Source: Kiritimatiellota bacterium
Lineage (GTDB): Bacteria; Verrucomicrobiota; Kiritimatiellia; JAAZAB01
NCBI GenBank assembly: GCA_026398415.1
Contig: JAPLSY010000013.1
Location: 1-47,225, forward strand
Direction of reading: 5' to 3'
Length of the DNA: 47,225 bases
Positions 7,977 to 18,104 of this stretch are shown piece by piece; positions within the stretch are counted from its first letter, which is position 1; each line of letters begins with the position of its first letter. The notes under the pieces were generated by a model, which was not told the origin of the DNA, made no database searches, and saw only the letters and a program-made list of their open reading frames with translations. A program made the translations under genes and the position numbers.

Positions 7977-8498
7977 ATGAGGTTGGAAAAAAAGGCCATC
8001 ATCGATGAACTCCGCGCCGGTCTGGCGAGCGCCTCCTTTGTGATCTTGACGGATTACCGGGGTCTGAAGGTGCGGCAGGGCGAGGATCTGCGACGCCGGT
8101 TGGCCAAACTCGGCGCGCGCTTTCATGTTGTGAAGAACAGTTTTTTCAAGCTGGCCCTGCCCGAAGACCACCGGGCGCAGGTGGCCGACGTGCTGACTTC
8201 GCCGACGGCGATCATTGTCGGCGCAGGCGATGTGGTGGAAACTGCCAAGGTTTTGGCTGGCTTTCAACAGGAGCAGCATGTGTTGACCATCAAGCGGGGA
8301 CTTTTAGACGGCCGGGTATTGAGCCCGGCGGATGTGGATACGCTGGTCAAACTGCCGGCCCGGCCGGTCTTGCTCAGCATGCTGGTCGGCACCATCGCGG
8401 CGCCCATGACGCAGTTGGCGGGTGTCTTCAAACAAAAAGTGGCCAGTCTGGTCTATGTCATTAAAGCGGTGCAGGAAAAAAAAGAAAAACCGCAGTAA
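7977..8498 (+). CDS. rplJ: 50S ribosomal protein L10
   Basis: A 173-residue L10, the base of the L12 stalk. It opens MRLEKKAIIDELRAGL and contains FVILTDYRGLKVRQGEDLRR and VVKNSFFKLAL. The C-terminal helix (about 140-173) that binds L12 dimers ends KKEKPQ. An AGGAAATTAG sequence precedes the ATG. The spacer to rplA is only 36 nt, so the long L10 autoregulatory leader seen in some bacteria is not present upstream of this gene. Confidence 0.97.
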   Translation: MRLEKKAIIDELRAGLASASFVILTDYRGLKVRQGEDLRRRLAKLGARFHVVKNSFFKLALPEDHRAQVADVLTSPTAIIVGAGDVVETAKVLAGFQQEQHVLTIKRGLLDGRVLSPADVDTLVKLPARPVLLSMLVGTIAAPMTQLAGVFKQKVASLVYVIKAVQEKKEKPQ

Positions 8499-8528
8499 GC
8501 GGTAGCATGTAGCAGAGGAGAGCACACC

Positions 8529-8975
8529 ATGACGGAAGCAGTCACAGCAGAAAACGCAGCGGCGCCGGCTAAAACCACCGACGTCAAAATCGAAGGTAAA
8601 ATGGCCGAGTTTGTCAATTGGGTCGAAGGGATCAGCGTGCTGGAACTTTCCCAGCTGGTCAAGGCCCTGGAACAGCGGCTGGGCGTCTCGGCGTCGGCGC
8701 CGATGATGGCCATGCCTGCCGGCGCGGCGGGCGCGGCGGGTGGTGCGGCGGCCGCGGAAGCCAAGACGGAATTTACCGTCGTTCTGGCCAGCGCTGGCGC
8801 ACAGAAAATTCAGGTCATCAAGGAAATTCGGGCGATCACCGGCCTGGGTCTGAAGGAATCCAAGGACCTGGTCGAAGGCGCGCCCAAGACCGTCAAGGAC
8901 GGCGTTTCCAAGGATGAGGCCGCCAAAATGAAGGAGCAGCTCGAAAAAGCCGGCGCTAAAGTGGAAATCAAGTAA
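8529..8975 (+). CDS. rplL: 50S ribosomal protein L7/L12
   Basis: A 148-residue stalk protein that recruits elongation factors. It is longer than the usual 120-125 because of about 22 extra residues at the N-terminus ([17 protein letters not shown]). The dimerisation domain follows ([19 protein letters not shown]), then an Ala/Gly hinge (about residues 60-78), then the C-terminal factor-binding domain with [20 protein letters not shown] and the end [10 protein letters not shown]. The GAGGAGAG ribosome binding site supports the ATG at 8529. The 147-nt spacer to rpoB has a small GGCGT/ACGCC hairpin at 9031-9048, possibly a processing or attenuation site. Confidence 0.97.
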   Translation: MTEAVTAENAAAPAKTTDVKIEGKMAEFVNWVEGISVLELSQLVKALEQRLGVSASAPMMAMPAGAAGAAGGAAAAEAKTEFTVVLASAGAQKIQVIKEIRAITGLGLKESKDLVEGAPKTVKDGVSKDEAAKMKEQLEKAGAKVEIK

Positions 8976-9122
8976 GCGATTCAGGTTGGTGGTCGGAATG
9001 CCGGTGGGCGGGTACGTAAAGTCTCTGGTCGGCGTGTTCGGAAACGCCCTGCCCCCCGCCAGGGGAAGCTTGTGAATTATCTGGCAAGCGTGGTTGGCTT
9101 GTCAAAGGGAAGGTGCTAAATA

Positions 9123-12100
9123 ATGGAGCGCATTAATTTTGGCAAATTGAAGGACGTTATTGAGCCGCCGGACTTGATCGACATACAAGCAAAATCATAC
9201 AAAGACTTCCTGCAAATGGATGTGGCGCCCAACCATCGCAAGGTTATGGGTTTGCAGGCTGTATTTAAAGAGGTTTTTCCGATCGAGAGCTATGACAACC
9301 GGCTGGTGCTCGATTTCGTCAAATACGAATTTACTCAGCCCAAGGACAGTCCGTACCAGTGCCTCAAGGACGGGAAAACCTATGCCGCGCCCCTGCATGT
9401 AACCTTCCGTTTGAAAAACGTCGAAGAGGTGTGCGAGGAAGTGGTCTACATGGGCGAGATCCCCATCATGACCGAGAGCGGCAGTTTTGTTGTCAATGGG
9501 GCCGAGCGTGTCGTGGTGAGCCAACTGCACCGGTCGCCCGGGATCTGTTTTGAACAGGCTACGCATGCCAACGGTTCCACGATCTATTCCTTCCGGCTGA
9601 TCCCGGACCACGGCTCATGGGTGGAAGTGCAGTTTGACGCCAGCAGCATCATCCATATCTACCTGGATCGTCAGCACCGCCGCCGCAAATTCATGGCGCC
9701 CACCTTCCTGCGCGCCATCGGCTACGGCACCGAAGAGGAATTGCTGGGGCTTTTCTACAAGATTGAAAAACTGAACCTGCGCGGCGAGATCGGTGAGGAG
9801 AAGCTCCTGCATCGCGTGCTCAAGGAAGATATCATTGACGTCGAATCCCAGGCCATTTTGGGACGCCGTTATGACGCGCTCACGCCCAATCTGATCAAAC
9901 AGATGGTCGCGGCCAAGTTCAATACCGTGGATGTGGTGGACGTCTCCTGGGACGAGGGGCTTTTCCTGCGCAACATCCAGAAGGACTCAACCCATTCCGA
10001 GGACGAAGCGCTCAAGGACATTTTTAAGAAACTGCGTCCCGGTGATCCGCCCACCGTCAATAACGCTCGTCAGATGTTGAAAAACCTCTTTTTCGATCCG
10101 CGCCGGTTTGACCTCGGGCGCGTCGGCCGCTACAAGATCAACCAGAAGCTGGGGCTGAAGAAGGATAAAAGTTTGCGGATGCTTGATAACGAAGACTTCG
10201 TGGAGGCGTTTCGCTATCTGATCAACCTTTCGCGCGGCAATGGCATGTTGGACGATATTGACCACCTGGGCAGTCGTCGGTTGCGCACGGTCGGGGAACT
10301 TGTTGAGAACCAGTGCCGGGTCGGCCTTGCCCGCACCCAGCGCACCCTGCGCGAGCGCATGGTGTTTATGGATTCCGCCATTGAAAAAATAACGCCCCAG
10401 CGGCTGATCAATCCCAAGTCGCTCTCGGCCTCGGTGCATGATTTTTTTGCGCGCAGTCAACTGAGCCAGTTCATGGACCAGACCAACCCGCTTTCGGAAC
10501 TTACCCACAAGCGGCGCCTCAGCGCGCTGGGTCCCGGCGGCTTGAGCCGCGAACGCGCCGGATTCGAAGTCCGCGACGTGCACAGCAGTCATTATGGCCG
10601 CATTTGTCCCATCGAAACGCCGGAAGGCCCGAACATCGGGCTGATTTCGTCCCTGGGCACCTACGCGCGGGTCAACGATTTCGGCTTCATCGAAACGCCG
10701 TACCGCAAGGTGGAAGACGGCTGTGTGACCAACAAAGTGGAATATCTGGCCGCCGATAAGGAGGAGAATTTTGTCATTGCTCAGGCCAACGCGCCCGTGG
10801 ACGAGAAGGGGCGGTTCAAGGAGGACAATGTTTCCGTCCGCTATCGGGGCGAGTTTCTCGAGAAGCCCAAGGACTCGGTTCAATACATGGATGCCTCGCC
10901 GAAGCAAGTGGTCAGCGTGGCCGCCGGTCTGATTCCCTTCCTGGAGCACGACGATGCCAACCGCGCGTTAATGGGCTCCAACATGATGCGCCAGGCTGTG
11001 CCGCTGATCCGGTCGGAAAGTCCTTTTGTATGCACCGGGCTGGAACGGCGCGTGGCGCTGGATTCGCGCGTCATGGTCACGGCCACGGAGCCGGGCAAGG
11101 TGGCCTATGTGTCGGCCACAAAGATCATTGTCACGCCGGACGGCAAACTCCCGAAGAAAGGCGCCAAAGAAAAGGCTTCGACACAGGTGTACGAATTGTG
11201 CAAGTTTATGCGCTCCAATGCGGGCACCTGCAGGAACCAGAAGCCGATCGTCGCGCAGGGCCAGCGCGTGACCCGCGGCATGGTTCTGGCCGATGGTCCC
11301 AATACGGATGACGGCGAACTGTCCATCGGCCGCAACGTCATGGTGGCCTTCATGCCGTGGTGCGGCTACAATTTTGAGGACGCCATCCTGATCAGCGAGC
11401 GTGTTGTGCGCGAGGATGTCTTCACCTCGATCCATATCGAAAAATTTGAAGCCAGTGCCCGCGACACGAAGCTGGGCCCCGAGGAAATCACCCGCGATAT
11501 TCCCAACGTGGGCGAAGAGGCGCTCAAGGATCTCGGCAATGACGGCGTTATCCGTGTTGGCGCCGTGGTCAAGCCGGGCACGGTGTTGGTCGGCAAGGTC
11601 ACACCGAAGAACGAGACGGAACTGGCCCCGGAAGAGCGGCTTTTGCGGGCTATTTTCGGCGAGAAAGCGGCTGACGTGCGCGACACGTCGTTGACCGTAC
11701 CCAGCGGCACGTCGGGTATTGTGATGGAAGTCAGCGCCTCGGCCCAGCAGAACGTGATCCGCGAGAAGCTGACTTCCAAGGCGCGGCGCCAGCAGATGAA
11801 ACAGAGCGAAGATGATCACAAGGCCAAGAAACAGCAACTTACCGATCAACTCACCGATGCCCTCAGCAATGTGCTTTTGGGCGAGAAGATCCCGCTGGAC
11901 GTCGTCAACGCGGAGACGGGCGAGATCATCATCCCGGCCAATCGTAAAATCACAAAATTCCTGTTGCGCAAGCTGGCCTCGGGCTGGGAGCACATTGAGA
12001 TAGATCCGAGCCCGATCCAGGAGCGCATCCAGGGGATCATCAACGAGCATATGGGCAAATTTGCGGAGATTGAGCGGGAGCGGGATGATGCGCTTGGGCG

Positions 12101-12878
12101 GCTCTCCAGCGGCGATCACGCGGAAGACGGCATCATTAAGCAGGTCAAGGTCTATATTGCCAGCAAGAAGCGATTGGAAGTCGGCGATAAGATGTCCGGC
12201 CGGCACGGCAACAAGGGTGTCGTGGCGCGCATTGTGAAAGATGAGGACATGCCGTTCCTGCCGGACGGCACGCCGGTGGATATTGTGCTCAACCCGTTGG
12301 GCGTGCCTTCGCGCATGAACGTCGGTCAGCTGTTGGAAACCCAGCTCGGCTGGGTCTGCCAGCAGTTGGGCATCCATGTGACTACGCCGATTTTCGACGG
12401 CATTTCCGAGAGCAACCTGAGCAAAAAAATGAAGGAAGCCGGGTTGCCGGAATCGGGCAAGACCTGGCTGCACGATGGGCGTACGGGCGAATTGTTCGAG
12501 CAACCGGTGACGGTGGGCGTGATTTACATATGCAAATTGCACCACCTGGTCAGCGACAAGATCCACGCGCGCGCCGTTGGACCGTATTCGCTGGTGACCC
12601 AACAGCCGCTGGGCGGCAAGGCCCAGTACGGCGGCCAGCGTTTCGGGGAAATGGAAGTCTGGGCGCTGGAAGCGTATTCGGCGGCCTATGCGCTCCAGGA
12701 AATTCTCACGGTAAAGAGCGATGACGTGTCCGGCCGCACGCGGATTTACGAGTCCATTGTCAAGGGTGAAAATATCATCGAGCCCGGCATGCCGGAGTCG
12801 TTTAATGTGTTGATCAAGGAATTGCAGAGCCTGTTATTGGATATCCGGTTACACAGCGCCGGGGAAAAGGCCAAATAG
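9123..12878 (+). CDS. rpoB: DNA-directed RNA polymerase subunit beta
   Basis: A 1251-residue beta subunit. The rifampicin region is intact: QLSQFMDQTNPLSELTHKRR with D452, H462 and S467 at the positions mutated in resistant E. coli (516, 526, 531), so a rifampicin-sensitive form is expected. Further landmarks are YGRICPIETPEGPNIGLI, the GYNFEDAILIS motif and, near the C-terminus, KMSGRHGNKGVVARI and the QPLGGKAQYGGQRFGEMEVW clamp segment. A charged linker (about residues 885-915, motif KARRQQMKQSEDDHKAKKQQ) precedes the last third. The GGAAGG ribosome binding site is 7-8 nt before the ATG. rpoC follows after 51 bp. Confidence 0.99.
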   Translation: MERINFGKLKDVIEPPDLIDIQAKSYKDFLQMDVAPNHRKVMGLQAVFKEVFPIESYDNRLVLDFVKYEFTQPKDSPYQCLKDGKTYAAPLHVTFRLKNVEEVCEEVVYMGEIPIMTESGSFVVNGAERVVVSQLHRSPGICFEQATHANGSTIYSFRLIPDHGSWVEVQFDASSIIHIYLDRQHRRRKFMAPTFLRAIGYGTEEELLGLFYKIEKLNLRGEIGEEKLLHRVLKEDIIDVESQAILGRRYDALTPNLIKQMVAAKFNTVDVVDVSWDEGLFLRNIQKDSTHSEDEALKDIFKKLRPGDPPTVNNARQMLKNLFFDPRRFDLGRVGRYKINQKLGLKKDKSLRMLDNEDFVEAFRYLINLSRGNGMLDDIDHLGSRRLRTVGELVENQCRVGLARTQRTLRERMVFMDSAIEKITPQRLINPKSLSASVHDFFARSQLSQFMDQTNPLSELTHKRRLSALGPGGLSRERAGFEVRDVHSSHYGRICPIETPEGPNIGLISSLGTYARVNDFGFIETPYRKVEDGCVTNKVEYLAADKEENFVIAQANAPVDEKGRFKEDNVSVRYRGEFLEKPKDSVQYMDASPKQVVSVAAGLIPFLEHDDANRALMGSNMMRQAVPLIRSESPFVCTGLERRVALDSRVMVTATEPGKVAYVSATKIIVTPDGKLPKKGAKEKASTQVYELCKFMRSNAGTCRNQKPIVAQGQRVTRGMVLADGPNTDDGELSIGRNVMVAFMPWCGYNFEDAILISERVVREDVFTSIHIEKFEASARDTKLGPEEITRDIPNVGEEALKDLGNDGVIRVGAVVKPGTVLVGKVTPKNETELAPEERLLRAIFGEKAADVRDTSLTVPSGTSGIVMEVSASAQQNVIREKLTSKARRQQMKQSEDDHKAKKQQLTDQLTDALSNVLLGEKIPLDVVNAETGEIIIPANRKITKFLLRKLASGWEHIEIDPSPIQERIQGIINEHMGKFAEIERERDDALGRLSSGDHAEDGIIKQVKVYIASKKRLEVGDKMSGRHGNKGVVARIVKDEDMPFLPDGTPVDIVLNPLGVPSRMNVGQLLETQLGWVCQQLGIHVTTPIFDGISESNLSKKMKEAGLPESGKTWLHDGRTGELFEQPVTVGVIYICKLHHLVSDKIHARAVGPYSLVTQQPLGGKAQYGGQRFGEMEVWALEAYSAAYALQEILTVKSDDVSGRTRIYESIVKGENIIEPGMPESFNVLIKELQSLLLDIRLHSAGEKAK

Positions 12879-12929
12879 CTGCGGTCAGATAGAGCCGCTT
12901 TTGCATCAAATGTTCAGGGAAGGAGCAGG

Positions 12930-15900
12930 ATGGAAACAATCGGCGTCAAAGGTAATCCGGAGAGTTATAAGCCGTCAAATTTTGATGCGGTCAATATTGC
13001 TCTGGCGGCACCTGAAACCATCCGGTCGTGGAGCTTCGGGGAAGTAAAAAACCCGGAGACCATCAATTATCGGACTTACAAACCGGAACGTGGCGGTCTT
13101 TTCTGTGAGCGTATTTTCGGTCCCCAGCGGGACTGGGAATGCAGTTGCGGAAAGTATAAGCGCATCAAGCATAAAGGCGTGTTGTGCGACCGGTGCGGCG
13201 TGGAAGTGACGTTGTCGCGTGTGCGCCGCGAGCGCATGGGGCATATCGAACTGGCGGTGCCCGTTTCGCATATCTGGTTCTTTAAGTGTACGCCGAGCCG
13301 CCTTGGGCTGATCGTGGACCTGACGGCGCGCAGTCTGGAGCGGATTCTGTACTACGAGGATTATATCGTCATTGATCCCGGCAAGACTCCGTTGAAGGAA
13401 AAACAGATTCTCAGCGAGGAAGAGTACCGGGAAGCCCAGGAACTATACGGCGAGGAGTTCAGCGCCAAGATGGGCGCCGAGGCCATCCGTGACCTGATGA
13501 AGCGCATTGACCTGGCCGAGCTAATGGCCTCGCTCGAAGCCCAGATGGGCACCACGCGCAGTCAACAGACGCGCAAGAAGCTCGCCAATCGCATGAAGAT
13601 CGTGGAAAGCATGCGGCTTAATGCCATGCGTCCGGAATGGATGATCATGGAAGTATTGCCGGTCATCCCGCCGGATCTGCGGCCATTGGTGCCACTGGAG
13701 GGTGGGCGGTTTGCGACATCGGACCTGAACGATTTGTACCGCCGCGTCATTAATCGTAATAACCGGCTTAAGAACCTGCTCATCCTGAAGACGCCGGATG
13801 TCATTATCCGCAACGAAAAACGCATGCTCCAGGAAGCGGTGGATGCTCTGTTGGACAACGGGCGGCACGGGCGGCCGGTGACGGGCTCGGGCAACCGGCC
13901 GCTCAAATCGCTGAGCGACATGCTCAAGGGCAAGCAGGGCCGTTTCCGGCAAAACCTGCTGGGCAAACGCGTGGACTATTCGGGACGTTCCGTGATCGTC
14001 GTGGGGCCCGAGCTCTTGCTCCATCAGTGCGGCTTGCCCAAGAAAATGGCCCTGACCCTGTTTGAACCCTTCATTATCCGGCGGCTGAAACAGAAAGGTC
14101 TCGTGCACACGGTGCGGGCCGCCAAAAAGATGATTGAGAGCCAGACCAACGTCATATGGGACGCATTGGATGAAGTCATCAAGGGCCGCACCGTCATGTT
14201 GAACCGCGCGCCCACCCTGCATCGTTTGAGCGTCCAGTCCTTCGAGCCGATTCTCATCGAGGGCGATGCCATTCAAATCCATCCGCTGGTTTGCACGGCC
14301 TTCAATGCGGACTTTGATGGTGACCAGATGGCCGTCCACGTGCCGCTCTCGATTGAGGCGCAGTTGGAGTCGCGCCTGCTGATGCTTTCGACCAATAATC
14401 TGTTTTCGCCCTCGAGCGGGCGACCGGTCATGACGCCGACCCAGGACATCGCGCTGGGCATTTATTACCTGACCTTGGGGCCGAGCGCTGCCAAAAACGA
14501 ACTGTTCCTGAGCAAGGCCGACGAAGAAAGCGGCCAGCACCTGCCCATATTCGGGGATGCCAACGAGGTGCAGTATGCCTTTGACATGGGCAAAGTGAAG
14601 GTCCACACGCGGATCAGGTTCCGCAATCCTGATTACAAAAAAGAAAAAACCGTCTATGGCAAGGTGGGCGAGCGCGTCATAGCCACCACCGTGGGCCGCG
14701 TGTTTTTTAACCGCGTTTTCCCCCATACGGTGGGTTTTATCAACGAGACGGTTACCAAGAAACTGCTGAGCACGATTATCTGGAAATGCTACCACGCGGC
14801 CGGGCAAGCCGAAACCGTGCGGGTGCTTGACTTGCTGAAAGCGCTGGGCTTCAAGCACGCGACCTTGACCGGGATTTCCATCGGTTTGGTGGACATGATT
14901 GTGCCGGAAGGCAAGGCTAAGATCATTGAGGAAGCGCGCCGGCAGGTCAAGGATGTAGAACGGCAATACCAAAAAGGCATCATCACTGAAGGCGAGCGCT
15001 ACAACAAGATCATCGACATCTGGACGCGTGCGACAGAGGAAACCGCCACCACCATGATCGAGTCCATGCAGAAGAAGCAGGCGGGAGGCGAGCCCAACCC
15101 GCTCTTCATGATGGTGGACTCGGGCGCGCGCGGCAGTCGTCAGCAGATCCGTCAGCTGGCCGGTATGCGCGGGCTCATGGCCAAGCCATCCGGCGAAATC
15201 ATCGAGCGGCCGATTGTGTCCAATTTTCGCGAGGGCCTCAGCGTGTTGGAATATTTCATCAGCACGCACGGCGCCCGCAAAGGTCTGGCCGACACGGCGC
15301 TTAAGACCGCCGATGCCGGCTATCTCACCCGCAAGCTGGTGGATGTGGCCCAAGACGTGATCATCACCGAACAGGACTGCAGCACGCTGAATGGCATCAG
15401 GGTATCCGCCATCAGCGGCGGTGTGGAAATTCCGCTGGGCCTGCGCATTATTGGCCGCACGGCGCTTGAGGATGTTTTCGATCCGCGTGATCCCAAGAAA
15501 CGTCTCTTGGTCGCAGGCCAGGAGATCAGCGAGACCGATGCCGAAGCCATCGAGCAGGCCGATATTGAAAGCGTTAAAATCCGGAGCGTACTTACCTGCG
15601 AAGTCAAGCGCGGTGCCTGCGCCAAGTGCTATGGCCGCGATTTGACGACCGATAAACTGGTCGAGCTGGGGACGGCGGTGGGCATCATTGCCGCTCAGTC
15701 CATTGGGGAGCCCGGCACCCAGCTTACGATGCGGACCTTCCATATCGGCGGTGCGGCGAGTTCCCGGGCGGGACAAACCGAAATTAAGGCCAAGAACTCG
15801 GGAATCGTGCACTTCGCGGATGTGCGCATGGTCAAGGATGCGCAAGGCGACAGCATCGTGCTCAACAAGAACGGGTCGGTGTTCATCCGTGACAAGGACG

Positions 15901-17093
15901 GCCGTGAACTGGAACAGCACGATTTAGTGGTGGGCTCGGCCGTTTCCGTCAACGAGGGCGATGCCGTGACCAAGGGCCATGTCTTCGTCCGTTGGGAACC
16001 GCACAGTGTGCCGATCATTGCCGAGCAGTCGGGTGTGGTCCAGTTCCGCGACTTTGTGGAAAATGTCTCCATGAAGATCGAGGTGGACCAGATTACAAGC
16101 TTCAAGCGCATTGTCATCCTTGATTACCGCGAGGATTTGCATCCGCAGATTATGATCAAGGACAATAAAACTAACGCCGTGCTGGGCAATTACAGTATTC
16201 CGTCCGGCGCCTACGTGTTCGTGGAGAAGGGCAAGGAAGTGAGCGCCGGCATGGTGCTTGCCAAAACGCCGCGCAAGGAAGCCAAGACCAGGGACATCAC
16301 CGGCGGTCTGCCGCGGGTGGCCGAGCTCTTCGAGGCGCGCCGGCCCAAGGATGCGGCGGAAATTTCGAAGATTGCCGGCGTCGTCGATTTTGGCGGCATT
16401 CAACGCGGTACGCGGCGGTTGATTGTGCGCGATACCGTTACGGGCGACGAGGAGGAGCACATTGTTCCGCTCGGCAAGCACGTCATCGTCTCCAAGGGCG
16501 ACCATGTGAAGAAGGGCGAGCCGCTGACGGAAGGGCCCATCGTTCCGCAGGAAGTGCTCGAGGTGTGCGGTCCGCAGGATTTGCAGGAATACCTGGTCAA
16601 CGAAGTCCAGGAAGTGTATCGCTTACAGGGCGTGGAAATCAATGACAAGCACATTGAGGTCATTGTGCGCCAGATGCTGAAGAAAGTGCGCATTACCGAT
16701 CAGGGTGACACGGAGTTTCTCTGGAACGAGCTGGTGGATAAGTACCACTTCCAGGAAGTCAACCAGAAAGCCATGGCGGAAGGCAAGCGGCCGGCGCAGG
16801 CTTCCCCGTGTCTGTTGGGTGTCACCAAGGCGTCCATCGAGACGGAGAGCTTTATCTCCGCCGCCTCGTTCCAGGACACGACGCGAGTGCTTACCACGGC
16901 GGCCACGCTGGGCAAAGTGGATCATCTCTTTGGGTTCAAGGAGAATGTCATCATGGGGCATTTGATCCCGGCGGGTGTCGGCTTCTCGATCAATAAGCAC
17001 CTTAAGCTCGTGCATCTCGGCGAACCGATTCCGGAGGCGGCATTGCCAAAGAGCGAGACCCCAGAAGATAAATTAAGGAAATTGTTAAATTAG
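12930..17093 (+). CDS. rpoC: DNA-directed RNA polymerase subunit beta prime
   Basis: A 1387-residue beta prime subunit. The N-terminal zinc finger is C71, C73, C86, C89, with the same spacing as E. coli. The catalytic Mg2+ motif [12 protein letters not shown] starts at residue 459, giving D461, D463 and D465. The second zinc site has [16 protein letters not shown]. The trigger-loop region ([17 protein letters not shown], here [20 protein letters not shown]) and the C-terminal HLIPAGVGF are present. Length is close to E. coli (1407), and no large lineage insertion is obvious. An AGGAG site precedes the ATG. A 128-nt spacer separates it from rpsL. Confidence 0.99.
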   Translation: METIGVKGNPESYKPSNFDAVNIALAAPETIRSWSFGEVKNPETINYRTYKPERGGLFCERIFGPQRDWECSCGKYKRIKHKGVLCDRCGVEVTLSRVRRERMGHIELAVPVSHIWFFKCTPSRLGLIVDLTARSLERILYYEDYIVIDPGKTPLKEKQILSEEEYREAQELYGEEFSAKMGAEAIRDLMKRIDLAELMASLEAQMGTTRSQQTRKKLANRMKIVESMRLNAMRPEWMIMEVLPVIPPDLRPLVPLEGGRFATSDLNDLYRRVINRNNRLKNLLILKTPDVIIRNEKRMLQEAVDALLDNGRHGRPVTGSGNRPLKSLSDMLKGKQGRFRQNLLGKRVDYSGRSVIVVGPELLLHQCGLPKKMALTLFEPFIIRRLKQKGLVHTVRAAKKMIESQTNVIWDALDEVIKGRTVMLNRAPTLHRLSVQSFEPILIEGDAIQIHPLVCTAFNADFDGDQMAVHVPLSIEAQLESRLLMLSTNNLFSPSSGRPVMTPTQDIALGIYYLTLGPSAAKNELFLSKADEESGQHLPIFGDANEVQYAFDMGKVKVHTRIRFRNPDYKKEKTVYGKVGERVIATTVGRVFFNRVFPHTVGFINETVTKKLLSTIIWKCYHAAGQAETVRVLDLLKALGFKHATLTGISIGLVDMIVPEGKAKIIEEARRQVKDVERQYQKGIITEGERYNKIIDIWTRATEETATTMIESMQKKQAGGEPNPLFMMVDSGARGSRQQIRQLAGMRGLMAKPSGEIIERPIVSNFREGLSVLEYFISTHGARKGLADTALKTADAGYLTRKLVDVAQDVIITEQDCSTLNGIRVSAISGGVEIPLGLRIIGRTALEDVFDPRDPKKRLLVAGQEISETDAEAIEQADIESVKIRSVLTCEVKRGACAKCYGRDLTTDKLVELGTAVGIIAAQSIGEPGTQLTMRTFHIGGAASSRAGQTEIKAKNSGIVHFADVRMVKDAQGDSIVLNKNGSVFIRDKDGRELEQHDLVVGSAVSVNEGDAVTKGHVFVRWEPHSVPIIAEQSGVVQFRDFVENVSMKIEVDQITSFKRIVILDYREDLHPQIMIKDNKTNAVLGNYSIPSGAYVFVEKGKEVSAGMVLAKTPRKEAKTRDITGGLPRVAELFEARRPKDAAEISKIAGVVDFGGIQRGTRRLIVRDTVTGDEEEHIVPLGKHVIVSKGDHVKKGEPLTEGPIVPQEVLEVCGPQDLQEYLVNEVQEVYRLQGVEINDKHIEVIVRQMLKKVRITDQGDTEFLWNELVDKYHFQEVNQKAMAEGKRPAQASPCLLGVTKASIETESFISAASFQDTTRVLTTAATLGKVDHLFGFKENVIMGHLIPAGVGFSINKHLKLVHLGEPIPEAALPKSETPEDKLRKLLN

Positions 17094-17145
17094 GCGGCGT
17101 TTTGAAAAGTCGTTACGGGTGTCGCGAGCGGTGAATAGTTTTAAT

Positions 17146-17187
17146 TTGTCAAATAGTGCTTGTAAGGGAATCATGTTCTGATAGAAT
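17146..17187 (+). promoter_or_regulatory. Candidate internal promoter ahead of rpsL
   Basis: The AT-rich rpoC-rpsL spacer offers two overlapping sigma70-like pairs: TTGTCA (17146-17151), 17 nt, AATCAT (17169-17174); or TTGTAA (17160-17165), 16 nt, TAGAAT (17182-17187). Each has 4-5 of 6 consensus bases per box. It would separately drive the str/S10 part of the block. Local base composition alone could give such matches. Confidence 0.35.
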
Positions 17188-17221
17188 TCCGGTTTTGATT
17201 CGGAGGAAATAAAGAAACATT

Positions 17222-17608
17222 ATGCCGACGATAAATCAACTCGTACGCCACGGACGCCGGAAGATCATGAACCGCAGCAAGTCGCCCGCCCTGACGGGGT
17301 GTCCGCAGCGGCGCGGGGTATGCATCGCCGTGCGCGTGATGACGCCCAAGAAGCCGAACTCGGCGTTGCGCAAAGTGGCGCGCGTACGCATGACCAACGG
17401 CGAGGAAGTGACCGCTTATATTCCCGGCGAGGGTCACAATCTCCAGGAGCACAGCATTGTGCTTGTGCGCGGTGGGCGCGTGAAAGATCTTGGCGGCGTG
17501 CGGTATCATATCGTACGGGGCACCCTCGATTCGGTCGGGGTCGCCAACCGCAAGCGCGGCCGGTCGAAGTACGGGGCCAAGCGGGCTAAAGCAAAGCAGG
17601 AAAAATAA
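17222..17608 (+). CDS. rpsL: 30S ribosomal protein S12
   Basis: A 128-residue S12, part of the decoding centre. [11 protein letters not shown] keeps the Lys43 (K42 in mature E. coli numbering) that is mutated in streptomycin-resistant strains. Position 91 is different: the near-universal KDLPGVRYH reads KDLGGVRYH here, a Pro-to-Gly change at E. coli P90 (mature numbering), a site of streptomycin-dependence mutations. Numbering matches E. coli because there is no upstream gap. The Asp two residues earlier in KDL, the RimO methylthiolation site, is kept. A GGAGG motif lies 15 nt before the ATG, further than usual. rpsG follows after 9 bp. Confidence 0.98.
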   Translation: MPTINQLVRHGRRKIMNRSKSPALTGCPQRRGVCIAVRVMTPKKPNSALRKVARVRMTNGEEVTAYIPGEGHNLQEHSIVLVRGGRVKDLGGVRYHIVRGTLDSVGVANRKRGRSKYGAKRAKAKQEK

Positions 17609-17617
17609 CAGGGTGCC

Positions 17618-18088
17618 ATGGCAAGACGACACACAGCCGAAAAACGCGAAGTAGCGCCGGATCTCCGCTATAACAGCAAGCTGATCGGGCGCCTGATTAA
17701 TTACGTCATGATCCGGGGCAAGAAATCGGTGGCCGAGGCCGTCACTTACGGCATGCTGGATTTCATCAAGGAACAGAGCAAGGAAGATCCCTTGGAAGTG
17801 CTGATGCGTGCCGTGGATAACATCCGGCCCAAGGTCGAGGTCAAGGCCCGCCGCGTGGGCGGTGCCACCTACCAGGTTCCGGTGGAAGTCAGCACGGACC
17901 ATGGGCTGGCCCTGGCCATTCGGTGGCTGATTCAATTTTCGCAAGCGCGCAAGGGCGTGCCGCTCCAGCGGGCCATGGGGCTTGAGGTGCTGGACGCCTT
18001 TAAGAACCAGGGCAATGCAATCAAGAAACGGGATGAGACCCATAAGATGGCGCAGGCCAACAAGGCGTTTGCCCATTACAAGTGGTAA
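17618..18088 (+). CDS. rpsG: 30S ribosomal protein S7
   Basis: A 156-residue S7 that nucleates the 30S head and touches the E-site tRNA. It has [20 protein letters not shown] near the start, then the [20 protein letters not shown] beta-hairpin region (about residues 70-90), and the C-terminal [13 protein letters not shown]. Length equals the E. coli K-12-like short form. It starts 9 bp after rpsL and stops 16 bp before fusA, the classic str order. Confidence 0.98.
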   Translation: MARRHTAEKREVAPDLRYNSKLIGRLINYVMIRGKKSVAEAVTYGMLDFIKEQSKEDPLEVLMRAVDNIRPKVEVKARRVGGATYQVPVEVSTDHGLALAIRWLIQFSQARKGVPLQRAMGLEVLDAFKNQGNAIKKRDETHKMAQANKAFAHYKW

Positions 18089-18104
18089 GGGTGGCGGGAA
18101 CATC

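Noticed and set aside
10968..12602. A 544-codon open frame antisense to rpoB
   Set aside because: Same reason: rpoB is certain there and the frame arises from codon bias.
13521..15920. A 799-codon open frame antisense to rpoC
   Set aside because: It is a shadow: rpoC on the plus strand is certain, and the antisense peptide has no recognised motif, only His/Arg-rich composition expected from reversed GC-rich codons.
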